Of a stretch of DNA of 64,000 nucleotides, positions 17,250 to 26,385 are shown piece by piece (positions within the stretch are counted from its first letter, which is position 1; each line of letters starts with the position of its first letter). The DNA lies in contig NC_014207.1 of assembly GCF_000093025.1 (NCBI RefSeq), positions 248,001 through 312,000 of the forward strand, in the 5' to 3' direction. The stretch is from Methylotenera versatilis 301. Its GTDB lineage: Bacteria > Pseudomonadota > Gammaproteobacteria > Burkholderiales > Methylophilaceae. The notes beneath the pieces were generated by a model. That model saw only the letters and a program-made list of their open reading frames with translations. It had not been told where the DNA came from and did no database searches. The position numbers and the translations under genes were made by a program.

Positions 17250-18833
17250 TTAAAGTGATTTTCTTAAGCTAGCTGGCGCAATGTTGAGGGACTCACGATA
17301 TTTTGCAATGGTGCGGCGTGCAACGACGATACCTTGCTTGGCTAATAAGTCGGTAATTTGACTATCCGAGTATGGTTTTTTAGGGTTTTCTTGGTCGACC
17401 AATTGCTTGATCAGCGCGCGAATTGCAGTGGCTGAACAGGTGCCGCCTGTATCGGTAGCCACCGAGCTACCAAAGAAATATTTCAGCTCAAAAATACCGC
17501 GTGGCGTCAGCATATATTTGTTATTAGTGACACGCGAGATTGTCGATTCGTGTAATTCAAGCTCTTCGGCAATTTCACGCAAGACTAAAGGTTTCATCGC
17601 CACTTCGCCATATTCCAAGAAGTTGCGTTGGCGGTCAGTAATGGCTTGTGATACACGTAAAATGGTTGAAAAGCGCTGATGAATGTTTTTAATCATCCAT
17701 TTGGCTTCTTGCATCTGGCTTTGTAGATATTGGCTAGAACTATCGCGGTTACGCTTCAAAATGCCCGCGTAAAGCTGATTGATTTTAAGTTTAGGAATCA
17801 CCGCATCATTGAGGCTGGCGATCCAAATACCTTTTACTTTTTTGATAATCACTTCGTGCTGAATGTAGTGTTCAGAACCAATAATGCTGAAGGCGCTACC
17901 TGGCCGAGGATTTAAGTTGGTAATGACTTGCTGCACACATTTTAAAGTGGCTTCATCGCAACCCAGCTCTTTACGCAATTTGCCAAAGTCACGTGCGCCA
18001 AGCGCTACCAAATAGTGTTTTGCCATCAATTTGGCTAACTCTAAGTGCGGTGTGAATTTGGGCAGCAAGTCAAGTTGTAGCAGCAGACACTCGCTTAAAT
18101 TACGTGCACCTACACCTGCAGGGTCTAGGTTCTGAATATGACGCAGAGCCGTTTGTAATTCTAATACCTCTATTTCCAGCTCTTCTGGCATCTCTTCGAC
18201 AATTTCTTCGAGTGATGCTTCTAAATATCCATCTTCGTTAATGCTATCCACCAACAGCATGGTGAGCGTTTGGTCGCGCGCGGATAATTGCATGAGTTTT
18301 AGTTGTGAAAGCAGATGTTCACGTAAGCTTATTTGCAGCGTCTCTTGTTGCTTGTAATCGCTATCATCATCTGCTGGCGTGCTGTTTTCATCCCAGAGGC
18401 TGCCATTGGAATACTCATCGTAATCATCATTGAATTCTGCAGAAAAGTCCGTTGTACTTTGCTCGAATTCAGACGTGCTAGCATCAAACTCAGTGGGTTC
18501 GGTTTGACTTAACTCGGCCTTGCCTTCAGTAAACTCAGTGCTGGTTTTCTCAAAATCAACATCGCTGCTGGCTTCATACTCTTGCGTAGTATCGGTGACA
18601 TTACCATCATTACTCGTGGTGTTGACGGTAACCTCATCCTCACTGTTATCCGTTGCGTTGCCATATTCATCTTCACCATCATCGCCTCTTTCTAGCAATG
18701 GATTAGTTTGCATTAGCAAATCAATTTCTTGGTTAAGCTCTAATGTTGATAGCTGTAATAATTTAATCGCTTGTTGCAACTGCGGCGTAAGCGAGAGGTT
18801 TTGTGAAAACCTAAGTTGTAAGCCTTGTTTCAT
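17250..18833 (-). CDS. rpoN: RNA polymerase sigma-54 factor
   Basis: Alternative sigma factor recognising -24/-12 promoters, 527 residues. The Gln/Leu-rich activator-interacting region I ([20 protein letters not shown]) opens the protein. A long acidic region II rich in Asp, Glu, Ser and Thr follows (about 50-165). The core-binding domain, the helix-turn-helix ([18 protein letters not shown]) and the C-terminal RpoN box ([13 protein letters not shown]) complete it. Its ATG overlaps the lptB stop by 4 bases. The window also codes for one competent sigma-54 activator (PilR) and one that looks incompetent (NtrX). Confidence 0.95.
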   Translation of the reverse strand: MKQGLQLRFSQNLSLTPQLQQAIKLLQLSTLELNQEIDLLMQTNPLLERGDDGEDEYGNATDNSEDEVTVNTTSNDGNVTDTTQEYEASSDVDFEKTSTEFTEGKAELSQTEPTEFDASTSEFEQSTTDFSAEFNDDYDEYSNGSLWDENSTPADDDSDYKQQETLQISLREHLLSQLKLMQLSARDQTLTMLLVDSINEDGYLEASLEEIVEEMPEELEIEVLELQTALRHIQNLDPAGVGARNLSECLLLQLDLLPKFTPHLELAKLMAKHYLVALGARDFGKLRKELGCDEATLKCVQQVITNLNPRPGSAFSIIGSEHYIQHEVIIKKVKGIWIASLNDAVIPKLKINQLYAGILKRNRDSSSQYLQSQMQEAKWMIKNIHQRFSTILRVSQAITDRQRNFLEYGEVAMKPLVLREIAEELELHESTISRVTNNKYMLTPRGIFELKYFFGSSVATDTGGTCSATAIRALIKQLVDQENPKKPYSDSQITDLLAKQGIVVARRTIAKYRESLNIAPASLRKSL

Positions 18834-19564
18834 AGACGGAAATCTTTACCTAAATACACTTCACGCACTCTTTCATTCTCTACAATTTCGCTAGGATGGC
18901 CTGATGCGAATACATGACCTTGATTCACAATATAAGCACGGTCGCAAATGCCTAAAGTTTCGCGCACATTATGGTCAGTAATGAGTACGCCAATATTACG
19001 TGCAGTTAAAAAGTGAATGATTTTTTGAATATCTATCACGGCGATTGGATCTATCCCTGCAAATGGTTCATCTAACAAAATAAAGCTCGGGTTAGACGCC
19101 AAGCAGCGAGCAATCTCAACACGACGTCGCTCACCACCAGACAAACTCACCGCAGCGCTATCACGAATATGCGTAATATGCAGCTCTTCGAGTAGCGACT
19201 CTAATTTTTCGTCCATGGCATCTTCGGACATGTCTTGCAGCTCCAGCACAGCAAGAATGTTTTCAGATACAGTGAGTTTGCGAAAAATAGAAGGCTCTTG
19301 TGGCAAATAAGATAAGCCCATTCTTGCACGCATATGAATAGGCATACGACTTAAGTCTTTGCCATCCAATGTGATGCGGCCTCCATCAAGCGCCACTAAG
19401 CCAACGATCATATAGAAGCTGGTGGTTTTACCTGCACCATTAGGACCAAGTAAACCAACAACCTCGCCACTTTTGATGCTCAAGGAAATATCCTGCACCA
19501 CAGTACGCGTCTTGTACGATTTTCGTAAATTTTCTACAACCAGTTCACTCATTTGCTTACTCAC
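18830..19564 (-). CDS. lptB: LPS export ABC transporter ATPase LptB
   Basis: Cytoplasmic ATPase of the LptBFG complex that extracts lipopolysaccharide from the inner membrane. The 244-residue protein has Walker [17 protein letters not shown], the Q-loop in [14 protein letters not shown], the signature [15 protein letters not shown], Walker [14 protein letters not shown] and the switch His in [11 protein letters not shown]. It lies between lptA (29-base gap) and rpoN (4-base overlap). The permease genes lptF and lptG are not in the window. Confidence 0.95.
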   Translation of the reverse strand: MSKQMSELVVENLRKSYKTRTVVQDISLSIKSGEVVGLLGPNGAGKTTSFYMIVGLVALDGGRITLDGKDLSRMPIHMRARMGLSYLPQEPSIFRKLTVSENILAVLELQDMSEDAMDEKLESLLEELHITHIRDSAAVSLSGGERRRVEIARCLASNPSFILLDEPFAGIDPIAVIDIQKIIHFLTARNIGVLITDHNVRETLGICDRAYIVNQGHVFASGHPSEIVENERVREVYLGKDFRL

Positions 19565-19593
19565 AATAGCTATCTTTTATAGTTCTCAATGAC

Positions 19594-20259
19594 TTATTGA
19601 GCGTCTGGGCTAACTTCTAAGGTTCTGCTTAAGCGAACATCTTTACCGGTACTTTGATTGTTACTAGATGGCTTATTCGCAGGTTTTGTATTATCAATGG
19701 TAGGCTCAGCCGCTTTTTTGTTTTTTGGCTGAATGATGGCATGTACTCTGCCATTGGTTGTTACGCCATCAACCGATTTTGTACCGCCGATGACTTCTGC
19801 ATATTCAGAGTTTGCGTCATAGCTGATGTAATCGCCATGCACAATATCTTCGCCGCGTTTTACCCAAGCTTTTGTATATAGCTGCACTTTATCCATGCGG
19901 CCATCATATTCTATGCGCTGCGCGCTACCCTCCATGTATTCGTTTTTGCCTTCACGTTTTTGTTTAAATGTCGTTGGGTTGCCTAAAGATGTACTGTGCT
20001 GAAAGCCAGCGCTGTCTTCACGTACGATCAGTTTATCCGCACGAATAATCAAAGTACCTTGCGTCAATATCACGTTGCCTGAGTAAGTACTGATTTGCTT
20101 GGCGTCATCCACTTTTACAGAGTCGGCTTCTAAATCAATCGGCTTATCTCTATCTGCCGCCTCAGCCAGCGCAAAGCTGGAATAGCCTAGCATTGCTAAG
20201 CTTAGAAAAACATAACTCATTAATAAGTGATGTTGTATGTTAGTTGATTGCTTACTCAT
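19594..20259 (-). CDS. lptA: LPS transport periplasmic protein LptA
   Basis: Periplasmic bridge protein that carries LPS between LptC and LptD. I set the start at ATG 20259, preceded by GGAGAA at good spacing and overlapping the lptC stop by 8 bases; ATG 20280 is further upstream and lacks such a site. It begins with a signal sequence (about 1-32, ending FALAEA), followed by the OstA beta-jellyroll repeats (PIDLEADSVKVDD, YSGNVILTQGTLIIRADKL). The C-terminus is a low-complexity Asn/Lys/Pro/Thr tail. Order lptC-lptA-lptB matches other Gram-negatives. Confidence 0.93.
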   Translation of the reverse strand: MSKQSTNIQHHLLMSYVFLSLAMLGYSSFALAEAADRDKPIDLEADSVKVDDAKQISTYSGNVILTQGTLIIRADKLIVREDSAGFQHSTSLGNPTTFKQKREGKNEYMEGSAQRIEYDGRMDKVQLYTKAWVKRGEDIVHGDYISYDANSEYAEVIGGTKSVDGVTTNGRVHAIIQPKNKKAAEPTIDNTKPANKPSSNNQSTGKDVRLSRTLEVSPDAQ

Positions 20260-21022
20260 GGCTTCTCCGAATGCGCACATTATTCGTATTAGATTTTTGT
20301 AATATAGAAACTGCTTTTTGCGTGGCGGTTTCAGTTGCTTTAGTCGTTTTCTTAACTTCTTTGTTTGGTGGTGCGACCTTAGTTTGCGGTACCTTAGGTG
20401 TTGTTGCTACAGTGGCATCCGGACTTACTGTCGTCGGCTTCTCGTAATGTGCACGCACTCTGTGTAATAGGGTTACCGTACGTGTATTCTTTTCATATAC
20501 CATCCCCGTGGCGTAGATAACCGTTTTAGGCGCTTGTTTAATCACAACCGGGCTATCGGTGCGCACCAAATCTTGATCTGGCAAAATGTTAAGATACTCT
20601 GTTTCCACTGTCATTTCACCTTTACCCGCAAATGCTTGGCGGGTAATCTTTACATTATCAACGAGCTGTACTTGTTCACCATCACTCGAGACGTAACCTC
20701 TTAATGCTTCAACTTGTGTATAAGGTTTGCCCACGCTAAATTGCGTATAGCGCGGGCGCTGTAAATTGGTCGAGTCATCATCAGGAAAATGCCTCATTTC
20801 CGCTGCTGCTAATTTATAGCGCAAGACGCCATTTGCATCTGTTTGTGAAGTCACAAAATTACTCATAATATAATCAGGATCATGCCTGCTACTGCCGTCT
20901 AGCTTGGCTTGCGGCGGCTGTACCATATGGTTAATCCATGCTGTGAGCAATGCAAGTACCGACAGTATCACTATCGGGAAAATAATTGCAGAACGTTTAC
21001 CTATGCCCATTAATAGGCTCAT
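20252..21022 (-). CDS. lptC: LPS export protein LptC with extended C-terminus
   Basis: Bitopic inner-membrane protein that passes LPS from LptBFG to LptA. One membrane helix (about 14-32, FPIVILSVLALLTAWI) precedes a periplasmic OstA-like domain (VTSQTDANGVLRYKLAAAEM, and a later YVSSDGEQVQLVDNVKI). At 256 residues it is longer than the usual 190 or so. The surplus is a C-terminal tail rich in Lys, Thr, Pro and Val (about 200-256) that looks unstructured. Its ATG overlaps the kdsC stop (TAATG). Confidence 0.9.
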   Translation of the reverse strand: MSLLMGIGKRSAIIFPIVILSVLALLTAWINHMVQPPQAKLDGSSRHDPDYIMSNFVTSQTDANGVLRYKLAAAEMRHFPDDDSTNLQRPRYTQFSVGKPYTQVEALRGYVSSDGEQVQLVDNVKITRQAFAGKGEMTVETEYLNILPDQDLVRTDSPVVIKQAPKTVIYATGMVYEKNTRTVTLLHRVRAHYEKPTTVSPDATVATTPKVPQTKVAPPNKEVKKTTKATETATQKAVSILQKSNTNNVRIRRSHE

Positions 21023-21585
21023 TAATTGGAAATACTTGCTTGCGTTAAAAATTGTGCCATTTGTGCATCAAAAGTACCTTGTGCCTGCATAATCAACTCA
21101 CAAACCTCTCGCACAGCGCCGTGACCACCAGATTTAGCGGTGACATAATGCGCATATTTCAACACTAAGCTTGGCGAGTCTGGCACTGCAAGCGCAAGGC
21201 CGCATTTAAGCATAGGCGGTAAATCTACCACATCATCCCCCATGAACGCGCATTGGCTTGCCTGCAAACCGCTTTTGCTGACCAAGTCGTTAAATGCCGC
21301 TAATTTATCTTCCGCGCCTTGATAGAAATGCGCAACGCCAGTACTTTCAGCACGTTTCTTAACGACGTTGGAGGTACGCCCTGTAATAATCGCCATTTCG
21401 ACACCTGAGGCTTTGAGCAACTTCATGCCCAACCCATCATGCGCATGAAAAGTCTTATATTCTTGACCATCATCACCTATTGTGAGGCCGCCATTGGTCA
21501 TCACGCCATCGACATCAAGGACTAACAGTTTAATATTTTTAAAACGAGCTAATAGCTCAGCATTTAACGTCTTTATGGTCATCAA
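21022..21585 (-). CDS. kdsC: 3-deoxy-D-manno-octulosonate 8-phosphate phosphatase KdsC
   Basis: HAD-family tetrameric phosphatase of 187 residues releasing KDO from KDO-8-phosphate, one step after the isomerase and synthase in KDO synthesis. Motif I LLVLDVDGVMTNGGL, the YKTFHAHDGLGMKLL block, IITGRTS and CAFMGDDVVDLPPML are all present. There is no cap domain, as expected of the short C0-type family. It lies 2 bases from kdsD and overlaps lptC by one base. Confidence 0.95.
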   Translation of the reverse strand: MMTIKTLNAELLARFKNIKLLVLDVDGVMTNGGLTIGDDGQEYKTFHAHDGLGMKLLKASGVEMAIITGRTSNVVKKRAESTGVAHFYQGAEDKLAAFNDLVSKSGLQASQCAFMGDDVVDLPPMLKCGLALAVPDSPSLVLKYAHYVTAKSGGHGAVREVCELIMQAQGTFDAQMAQFLTQASISN

Positions 21586-21587
21586 AC

Positions 21588-22592
21588 TTAAACTACTTTC
21601 GCTAATAAAAGATCATGCATGTTTAATGCACCGACTAAAACACCTGCATCATCAGTGACTAACAGTGCGTTGATTTTACGTTGTTCCATCATCTCAACGG
21701 CTTCAATGGCTAATTTACCTTGATGAATTGTAGACGGGTTTTGATGCATCACGTCTTTAATGCCAGAAGTGGCAACATCTACTTTTTGTTCAAATGCCCG
21801 GCGTAAATCGCCATCGGTAAAAATACCAATCGGCATATTGTTGCTATCAACAATGGCGGTAAGCCCCAATCCTTTACGTGTCATTTCTAGCAAGCCTTCA
21901 GATAGCGTGGCATTGATTGTGACTTGTGGCACCTGTGCGCCAGTGCGCATTAAGTCGTTTACATGAATCAGTAAGCGTCGACCTAGACTGCCACCTGGGT
22001 GAGAGCGTGCGAAATCTTCAGCGGTAAAATCACGCTGATCCAGCACACACAAAGCTAGTGCATCGCCCAAAGCGAGTGCAACTGTTGTACTTGAAGTTGG
22101 CGCCAAACCTAGTGGGCAAGCTTCTTTGGCCACATGTGCGCTTAAATGTATATCTGCAGCTTTTGCTAAAGTGGATGCATCATTACCTGTAATGGCGATG
22201 ATACTTGCACCCAGCCTTTTGAGTGGCGGTACGATGGCGAGAATCTCATCGCTTTCACCAGAGTTTGAGAGCGCAATCACAATGTCTCCAGCGGTAATCA
22301 TGCCTAAATCGCCATGGCTGGCTTCTGCAGGATGCATAAAAAATGCAGGCGTCCCCGTACTTGCCAATGTCGAGGCAATTTTGCCGCCAATATGGCCAGA
22401 TTTGCCCATGCCGCTCACCACAACACGACCTTTGCATTGTAGAATAAGGGCGACAGCATCAGTAAATTGTCCATCCAGCCTAGTAGCAAGCGCATTGATT
22501 TCACTGGCTTCTAGCAGCAATACATCGCGTGCCAACTCCAAAGTAGTTTGCTTCGCGATCGCGGATTCTGAGGCATTATTTTTTGATGACAT
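21588..22592 (-). CDS. kdsD: Arabinose-5-phosphate isomerase KdsD
   Basis: Converts ribulose-5-phosphate to arabinose-5-phosphate, the first step of KDO synthesis. The 334 residues comprise an SIS domain (GMGKSGHIGGKIASTLASTG, then HPAEASHGDLGMI) and two CBS domains at the C-terminus (about 210-330). It begins the long minus-strand LPS/sigma-54/PTS block and faces a divergent antiporter gene across 239 bases. That gap must hold promoters in both directions, but I could not fix them with confidence. Confidence 0.95.
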   Translation of the reverse strand: MSSKNNASESAIAKQTTLELARDVLLLEASEINALATRLDGQFTDAVALILQCKGRVVVSGMGKSGHIGGKIASTLASTGTPAFFMHPAEASHGDLGMITAGDIVIALSNSGESDEILAIVPPLKRLGASIIAITGNDASTLAKAADIHLSAHVAKEACPLGLAPTSSTTVALALGDALALCVLDQRDFTAEDFARSHPGGSLGRRLLIHVNDLMRTGAQVPQVTINATLSEGLLEMTRKGLGLTAIVDSNNMPIGIFTDGDLRRAFEQKVDVATSGIKDVMHQNPSTIHQGKLAIEAVEMMEQRKINALLVTDDAGVLVGALNMHDLLLAKVV

Positions 22593-22831
22593 TTGTTTTA
22601 AGCTGCATTATTAATAGCATTTTTCGAAAACTGACATATTTATCGGTTAGTATAAAAGGGAAATCCTCACACATAAAGCCTAAACAAGCCTCAAAAATGA
22701 CAATTTTGCTAAAATTCGCAAAATAATGTTGTTTTAGGCACACATTTTGCTAATGTAGTTTTTTAGTATCTACTTAATTGACACAAAACAAAAGAACACA
22801 ACTACTACTCAGATACAATTTATAGCTGATT

Positions 22832-24817
22832 ATGAACGAACCCCTATCTTTAATTTTAATTCTCCTTGTCAGCGCAGTTTTAGCGGTGGCGCTGTTCCGC
22901 AAACTGCGTTTACCTGCGATGTTGGCTTATTTCTTAGTCGGCGTGGTGCTTGGGCCGCACACCTCTGGCTTGCTACCAGATAGCGATGCCAACCGTGAGT
23001 TTGCGGAGTTCGGTATTGTGTTTCTAATGTTTAGTATCGGCCTTGAGTTTAGCTTGCCTCAACTTTACGCTATGCGTAAAAAAGTGCTCGGCTTAGGTGG
23101 CTCACAGGTTTTCCTTACACTTGGTATTGTGATGGGTATAGCCAAGCTGGCGGGCTTAGATTGGTCTGCAGCCTTTGTGATAGGCGCTGCTTTAACCATG
23201 TCTTCTACGGCTATTGTTTCAAAGATTTTGGCTGAACGTGTTGATTTAAACTCACGTCATGGTCGCTTGAGTATAGGTGTGCTGCTATTTCAAGATATTG
23301 CTGTTGTGCCCATTTTGGTACTTATTCCTGCTTTAGGTGTGGTTGGTACAAATCTAACCGACGTGCTGGGCTTGGCGATGCTAAAGGCGGCAGGCATGTT
23401 GCTGTTTCTGTTTACTATCGGCAAATGGTTAATCAACCCGTGGTTTAATTTGGTAGCCGGCCAGCGTTCACGCGAGTTGTTTGTCATGAACGTATTAATG
23501 GTCACTTTACTGTTGGCATATGCGACTAAGCTAGCGGGTTTGTCTTATGCTCTCGGCGCGTTTATCGCTGGCATGTTAATTTCAGAAACTAAGTTTAGAT
23601 ATCAGGTGGAATCTGATATTTCAGCGTTCCGTGATATTTTTCTAGGATTGTTTTTTATCAGCGTTGGCATGCTTTTAGACGTGCAGCAAATTGTCAATAA
23701 TATCGGTGCGATTTTATTGGTGTTGTTTGCGCTTGTGTTGTTTAAAGCCGCTATCGTGACTTTGGTGGTCAGGCTGGTGAAATATGAAAGTGGCGTAGCG
23801 ATTCGCACAGGCTTGATTCTGGCACAGGCCGGTGAATTTAGCTTTGTGATTTTAGCGCTAGGCGTTGAGCAAAAACTCGTCAGTGGGCCAGCGTTGCAAG
23901 TCATACTCGCCGCCTCGTTACTTTCTATGGTGATTGCGCCGTTTCTTATTCAGTACAACGGACGCATTGCACGGAAGTTGGTACAGAGCTATAGCCGTAA
24001 TAGTGGGCAAGTTGTACAGGATATTGATGATGTTGGTAAGCACTTACATAACCATGTGATTATTTGTGGCTATGGGCGTAGTGGTCAGTATCTCGCACGT
24101 TTTTTAAGAGAAGAAAACATTCCTTATATTGCTTTGGATATTGACCCCTCGCGCGTCCTAGAGGCGGCTACAGCGGGTGAGAATGTCATGTTTGGTGACG
24201 CAGCACGACGCGTAGTGCTAGAGGCGGCAGGCGGCGCAAGGGCTAAAGCCTTGGTGATTAGTTATGCCGATAATCGTGCCGCCATGAAGATTCTGCATAT
24301 CGTACAAGAAAATTACCCGCAATTACCCGTCATCGTCCGCACGGTGGACGACACCAATATGGAGGCGCTACGTGAGGCAGGTGCCGCTGAAGTTGTACCT
24401 GAGATTTTAGAGGGCAGCTTGATGTTAGCTTCTCATGCACTTATGCTGCTCGGCGTGCCGTTAAATCGCGTGGTGAAACGTATTCGTATATTCCGTGAAG
24501 AACGCTACAAGTTGTTTAAAGGCTACTTCCACGGTATTTCAGATGCTGAAAATGAAGATCTGGCAAACCAGCAAGTGAGGCTGCATTCTGTGATTATTTC
24601 ACCGGGTACATTTGCCATTGGCAGAAACTTGGCTGATATGCATCTGGAAAATTTTGACGTAGAAGTGAAATCCATACGTCGCCCAAACTCTAATGGCTCA
24701 CAGCCTAATGAAGAAAGCATATTGGCTGAAGGCGATGTAATCGTTCTACTTGGTCAGCCAACAGGCTTAACCAACGCACAGAATGCTTTGCTGATCGGGC
24801 GCGTAGCCACTAAATAA
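22832..24817 (+). CDS. CPA2-family cation:proton antiporter with RCK domains (KefB/YbaL type)
   Basis: Monovalent cation/H+ antiporter of 661 residues. About twelve hydrophobic segments fill residues 1-385 and include FGIVFLMFSIGLEFSLPQL and MSSTAIVSKILAERVDL, typical of the Na+/H+ exchanger fold. A TrkA-N/RCK domain (about 405-520; HVIICGYGRSGQYLARFL, with a Rossmann GxGxxG-like motif) binds nucleotide or glutathione conjugates in Kef proteins. A TrkA-C domain (about 575-655) closes it. Whether the ion is K+ or Na+ cannot be settled. Confidence 0.88.
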   Translation: MNEPLSLILILLVSAVLAVALFRKLRLPAMLAYFLVGVVLGPHTSGLLPDSDANREFAEFGIVFLMFSIGLEFSLPQLYAMRKKVLGLGGSQVFLTLGIVMGIAKLAGLDWSAAFVIGAALTMSSTAIVSKILAERVDLNSRHGRLSIGVLLFQDIAVVPILVLIPALGVVGTNLTDVLGLAMLKAAGMLLFLFTIGKWLINPWFNLVAGQRSRELFVMNVLMVTLLLAYATKLAGLSYALGAFIAGMLISETKFRYQVESDISAFRDIFLGLFFISVGMLLDVQQIVNNIGAILLVLFALVLFKAAIVTLVVRLVKYESGVAIRTGLILAQAGEFSFVILALGVEQKLVSGPALQVILAASLLSMVIAPFLIQYNGRIARKLVQSYSRNSGQVVQDIDDVGKHLHNHVIICGYGRSGQYLARFLREENIPYIALDIDPSRVLEAATAGENVMFGDAARRVVLEAAGGARAKALVISYADNRAAMKILHIVQENYPQLPVIVRTVDDTNMEALREAGAAEVVPEILEGSLMLASHALMLLGVPLNRVVKRIRIFREERYKLFKGYFHGISDAENEDLANQQVRLHSVIISPGTFAIGRNLADMHLENFDVEVKSIRRPNSNGSQPNEESILAEGDVIVLLGQPTGLTNAQNALLIGRVATK

Positions 24818-24828
24818 AAGATGTCTAA

Positions 24829-25908
24829 ATGAATAAGAGTGTAGTAATAGTAGGTGGCGGCATTGTTGGCTGCATGACCGCGATGGAGTTAGTCGATCGC
24901 GGCTGCAAAGTCACTATCGTAGAGCGTAATCAAATCGCTAGTCAGACTTCTGGCGAATCTTCATGGGCAGGTGGCGGCATTGTTTTCCCGCTATTGCCTT
25001 GGCTTTACTCTGACGCAGTGAATACACTTACCAGCTATGGCGCGAAGTTTTACCCAGAAATCTGCCAGCGTTTATTGCGCGAAACAGGTATCGATACCGA
25101 CTTTGAACAATCGGGGTTTTTATTGCTGCCAAACTTCGATACTCAAGCAGCTACTGCTTGGTGTGCAAATAACCAATTACCTGCTCAAGCCGTCAAAGCA
25201 TCCGCTTTTGGCGTGCAATCGCCCAGTGGCGAAGAGGCATTATGGCTACCTACGGTATCTCAAATACGTCCACCATATTTCATGCAAGCCATGCGTAAAT
25301 GGCTAGAGAAAAACAAAGTCACTATGTTAGAGCACACCGAGCTTGTGCCGCTAAAAGAAACACAAAAGCTAAACGAATGGCAAACAATTAATGGCAAAAC
25401 TATCAGCGCAGATCAATTTGTAGTCACATCTGGCGCATGGAGTTTTGAACTGCTAAAAGAAACCAGCGCCAAACTTAATATCAAACCCATGCGTGGACAA
25501 ATTCTGCTGTATAAACCCGAAAAAAACCTTGAGCAGATTGTTTATAGAGAAGGTTTCTACATGATCCCGCGTCGCGATGGCCATTTGTTAGCCGGTAGCA
25601 CGCTAGAAGATGTAGGGTTTGACACTACAGTGACGCAAGAAGTGCGCAATGAAATTAGCGCAAAAGCTGAGGCGATTATGCCAGCACTAAAAAATCAAGC
25701 CATCCTCAAGCACTGGAGTGGTTTGCGACCTGGTACCCCCGAAAACCTACCAACGATTTCAGCACATCCAACCATAGAAAACCTTTACCTGAATACCGGA
25801 CATTTTAGATATGGTTTAACGATGGCGCCAGCGAGTGCTAAGTTGGTGACAGCTTTAATGTTAGGTGAAAAGCCATTGATAGATGCGGAGCCTTACCAGT
25901 GTAATTAG
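24829..25908 (+). CDS. FAD-dependent amino-acid/glycine oxidase-type oxidoreductase
   Basis: Flavoprotein of the DAO/ThiO/DadA group, 359 residues. The dinucleotide-binding fold opens the protein (VVIVGGGIVGCMTAMELVDRG, Glu ending the second strand in VERNQ). A substrate half follows with MRGQILLYKP and the C-terminal FAD-contacting GLRPGTPENLPTI and TGHFRYGLTMAPASAKL. It may be glycine oxidase ThiO, but no thiamine genes are nearby, so I give no symbol. The gap to the antiporter gene is 11 bases; downstream lies a repeat-rich region. Confidence 0.82.
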   Translation: MNKSVVIVGGGIVGCMTAMELVDRGCKVTIVERNQIASQTSGESSWAGGGIVFPLLPWLYSDAVNTLTSYGAKFYPEICQRLLRETGIDTDFEQSGFLLLPNFDTQAATAWCANNQLPAQAVKASAFGVQSPSGEEALWLPTVSQIRPPYFMQAMRKWLEKNKVTMLEHTELVPLKETQKLNEWQTINGKTISADQFVVTSGAWSFELLKETSAKLNIKPMRGQILLYKPEKNLEQIVYREGFYMIPRRDGHLLAGSTLEDVGFDTTVTQEVRNEISAKAEAIMPALKNQAILKHWSGLRPGTPENLPTISAHPTIENLYLNTGHFRYGLTMAPASAKLVTALMLGEKPLIDAEPYQCN

Positions 25909-25950
25909 TAGCATCTGTTCTTGAATATACGCGCCAAGAATTTATAACAG

Positions 25951-25978
25951 CCGTCATTCCCGCGCACGCGGGAATCCA
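25951..25978. repeat. dRS3-like short palindrome
   Basis: ATTCCCGCGCACGCGGGAAT at 25956-25975 is a perfect 9-bp inverted repeat around CA, set in GTCATTCC...GAATCCA. It resembles the dRS3/NEMIS-class ATTCCC-N8-GGGAAT repeats known from Neisseria, recalled from knowledge and not searched. It opens the 477-base non-coding stretch after the oxidase gene. Confidence 0.75.
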
Positions 25979-26061
25979 TTTTAATGGTGGTAATGAGTGC
26001 TAGTTTATTTGCGTTAAAGCACACTGGTATACTTTAGTAACAGGTCGCTTTCGCGCGACGC

Positions 26062-26260
26062 ACGAGTTACTTTCTTTTGCTTAGCCAAAAGTAAGTAACC
26101 AAAGAAAAGGCTACCCCCTCCCGCTTGTTTCCTGCTCTGCTCAGCTTCATGGGCGGCAATCGGAAACTCACTTCGTTCAAACAGCCGCTTGCCGAAAACT
26201 CCCCTGAATCCGAACAGAACAGGCGCGGTAGCAGGGATGGAAAGGCGCTGAAATTTCACG
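26062..26260 (+). repeat. Dispersed intergenic repeat, copy B
   Basis: Second copy of the element at 321-532, same orientation. The opening inverted repeat is 26066-26079 with 26086-26099 (one mismatch in 14). The same ordered blocks follow, including ACAGCCGCTTGCCGAAAACT and CAGGCGCGGTAGCAGG (26220-26235), then AAATTTCACG. Copy B is about 13 bases shorter, and about a third of its positions differ from copy A by eye. As in copy A, a GTCATTNNGA...GAATCCAG palindrome follows. Within 25909-26385 I see no convincing gene. Confidence 0.75.
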
Positions 26261-26294
26261 CGAGCTTATTTAATATTTAAATCTATCAAACTCC

Positions 26295-26320
26295 GTCATT
26301 TCGACGAAAGTCGGAATCCA
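26295..26320. repeat. Short palindrome of the GTCATTTCGAC type
   Basis: GTCATTTCGACGAAAGTCGG followed by AATCCA contains the dyad CGAC-GAAA-GTCG flanked by ATT/AAT. It belongs to the same broad class as the GTCATT...GAATCC repeats at 559-641 and 25951-25978. It lies between repeat copy B and the orphan gene. Confidence 0.65.
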
Positions 26321-26385
26321 GTGGCTTTAAATATGGCGGAAATTTAATGTTGTAACGTTTGGTTTATGTGAACCTACGTTAAGCA

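Noticed and set aside
22126-22614. 162-codon frame antisense to kdsD
   Set aside because: Shadow of a clear kdsD reading frame; no domain or ribosome site.
22778-22819. Promoter TTGACA ... TACAAT before the antiporter gene
   Set aside because: Both hexamers are good, but they are 30 bases apart, too far for one promoter; I could not pair either with a partner at 16-18 bases.
26014-26259. Minus-strand frame of 81 codons over repeat copy B
   Set aside because: It reads through the same non-coding repeat on the opposite strand; such frames are often annotated as hypothetical proteins but have no supporting features.
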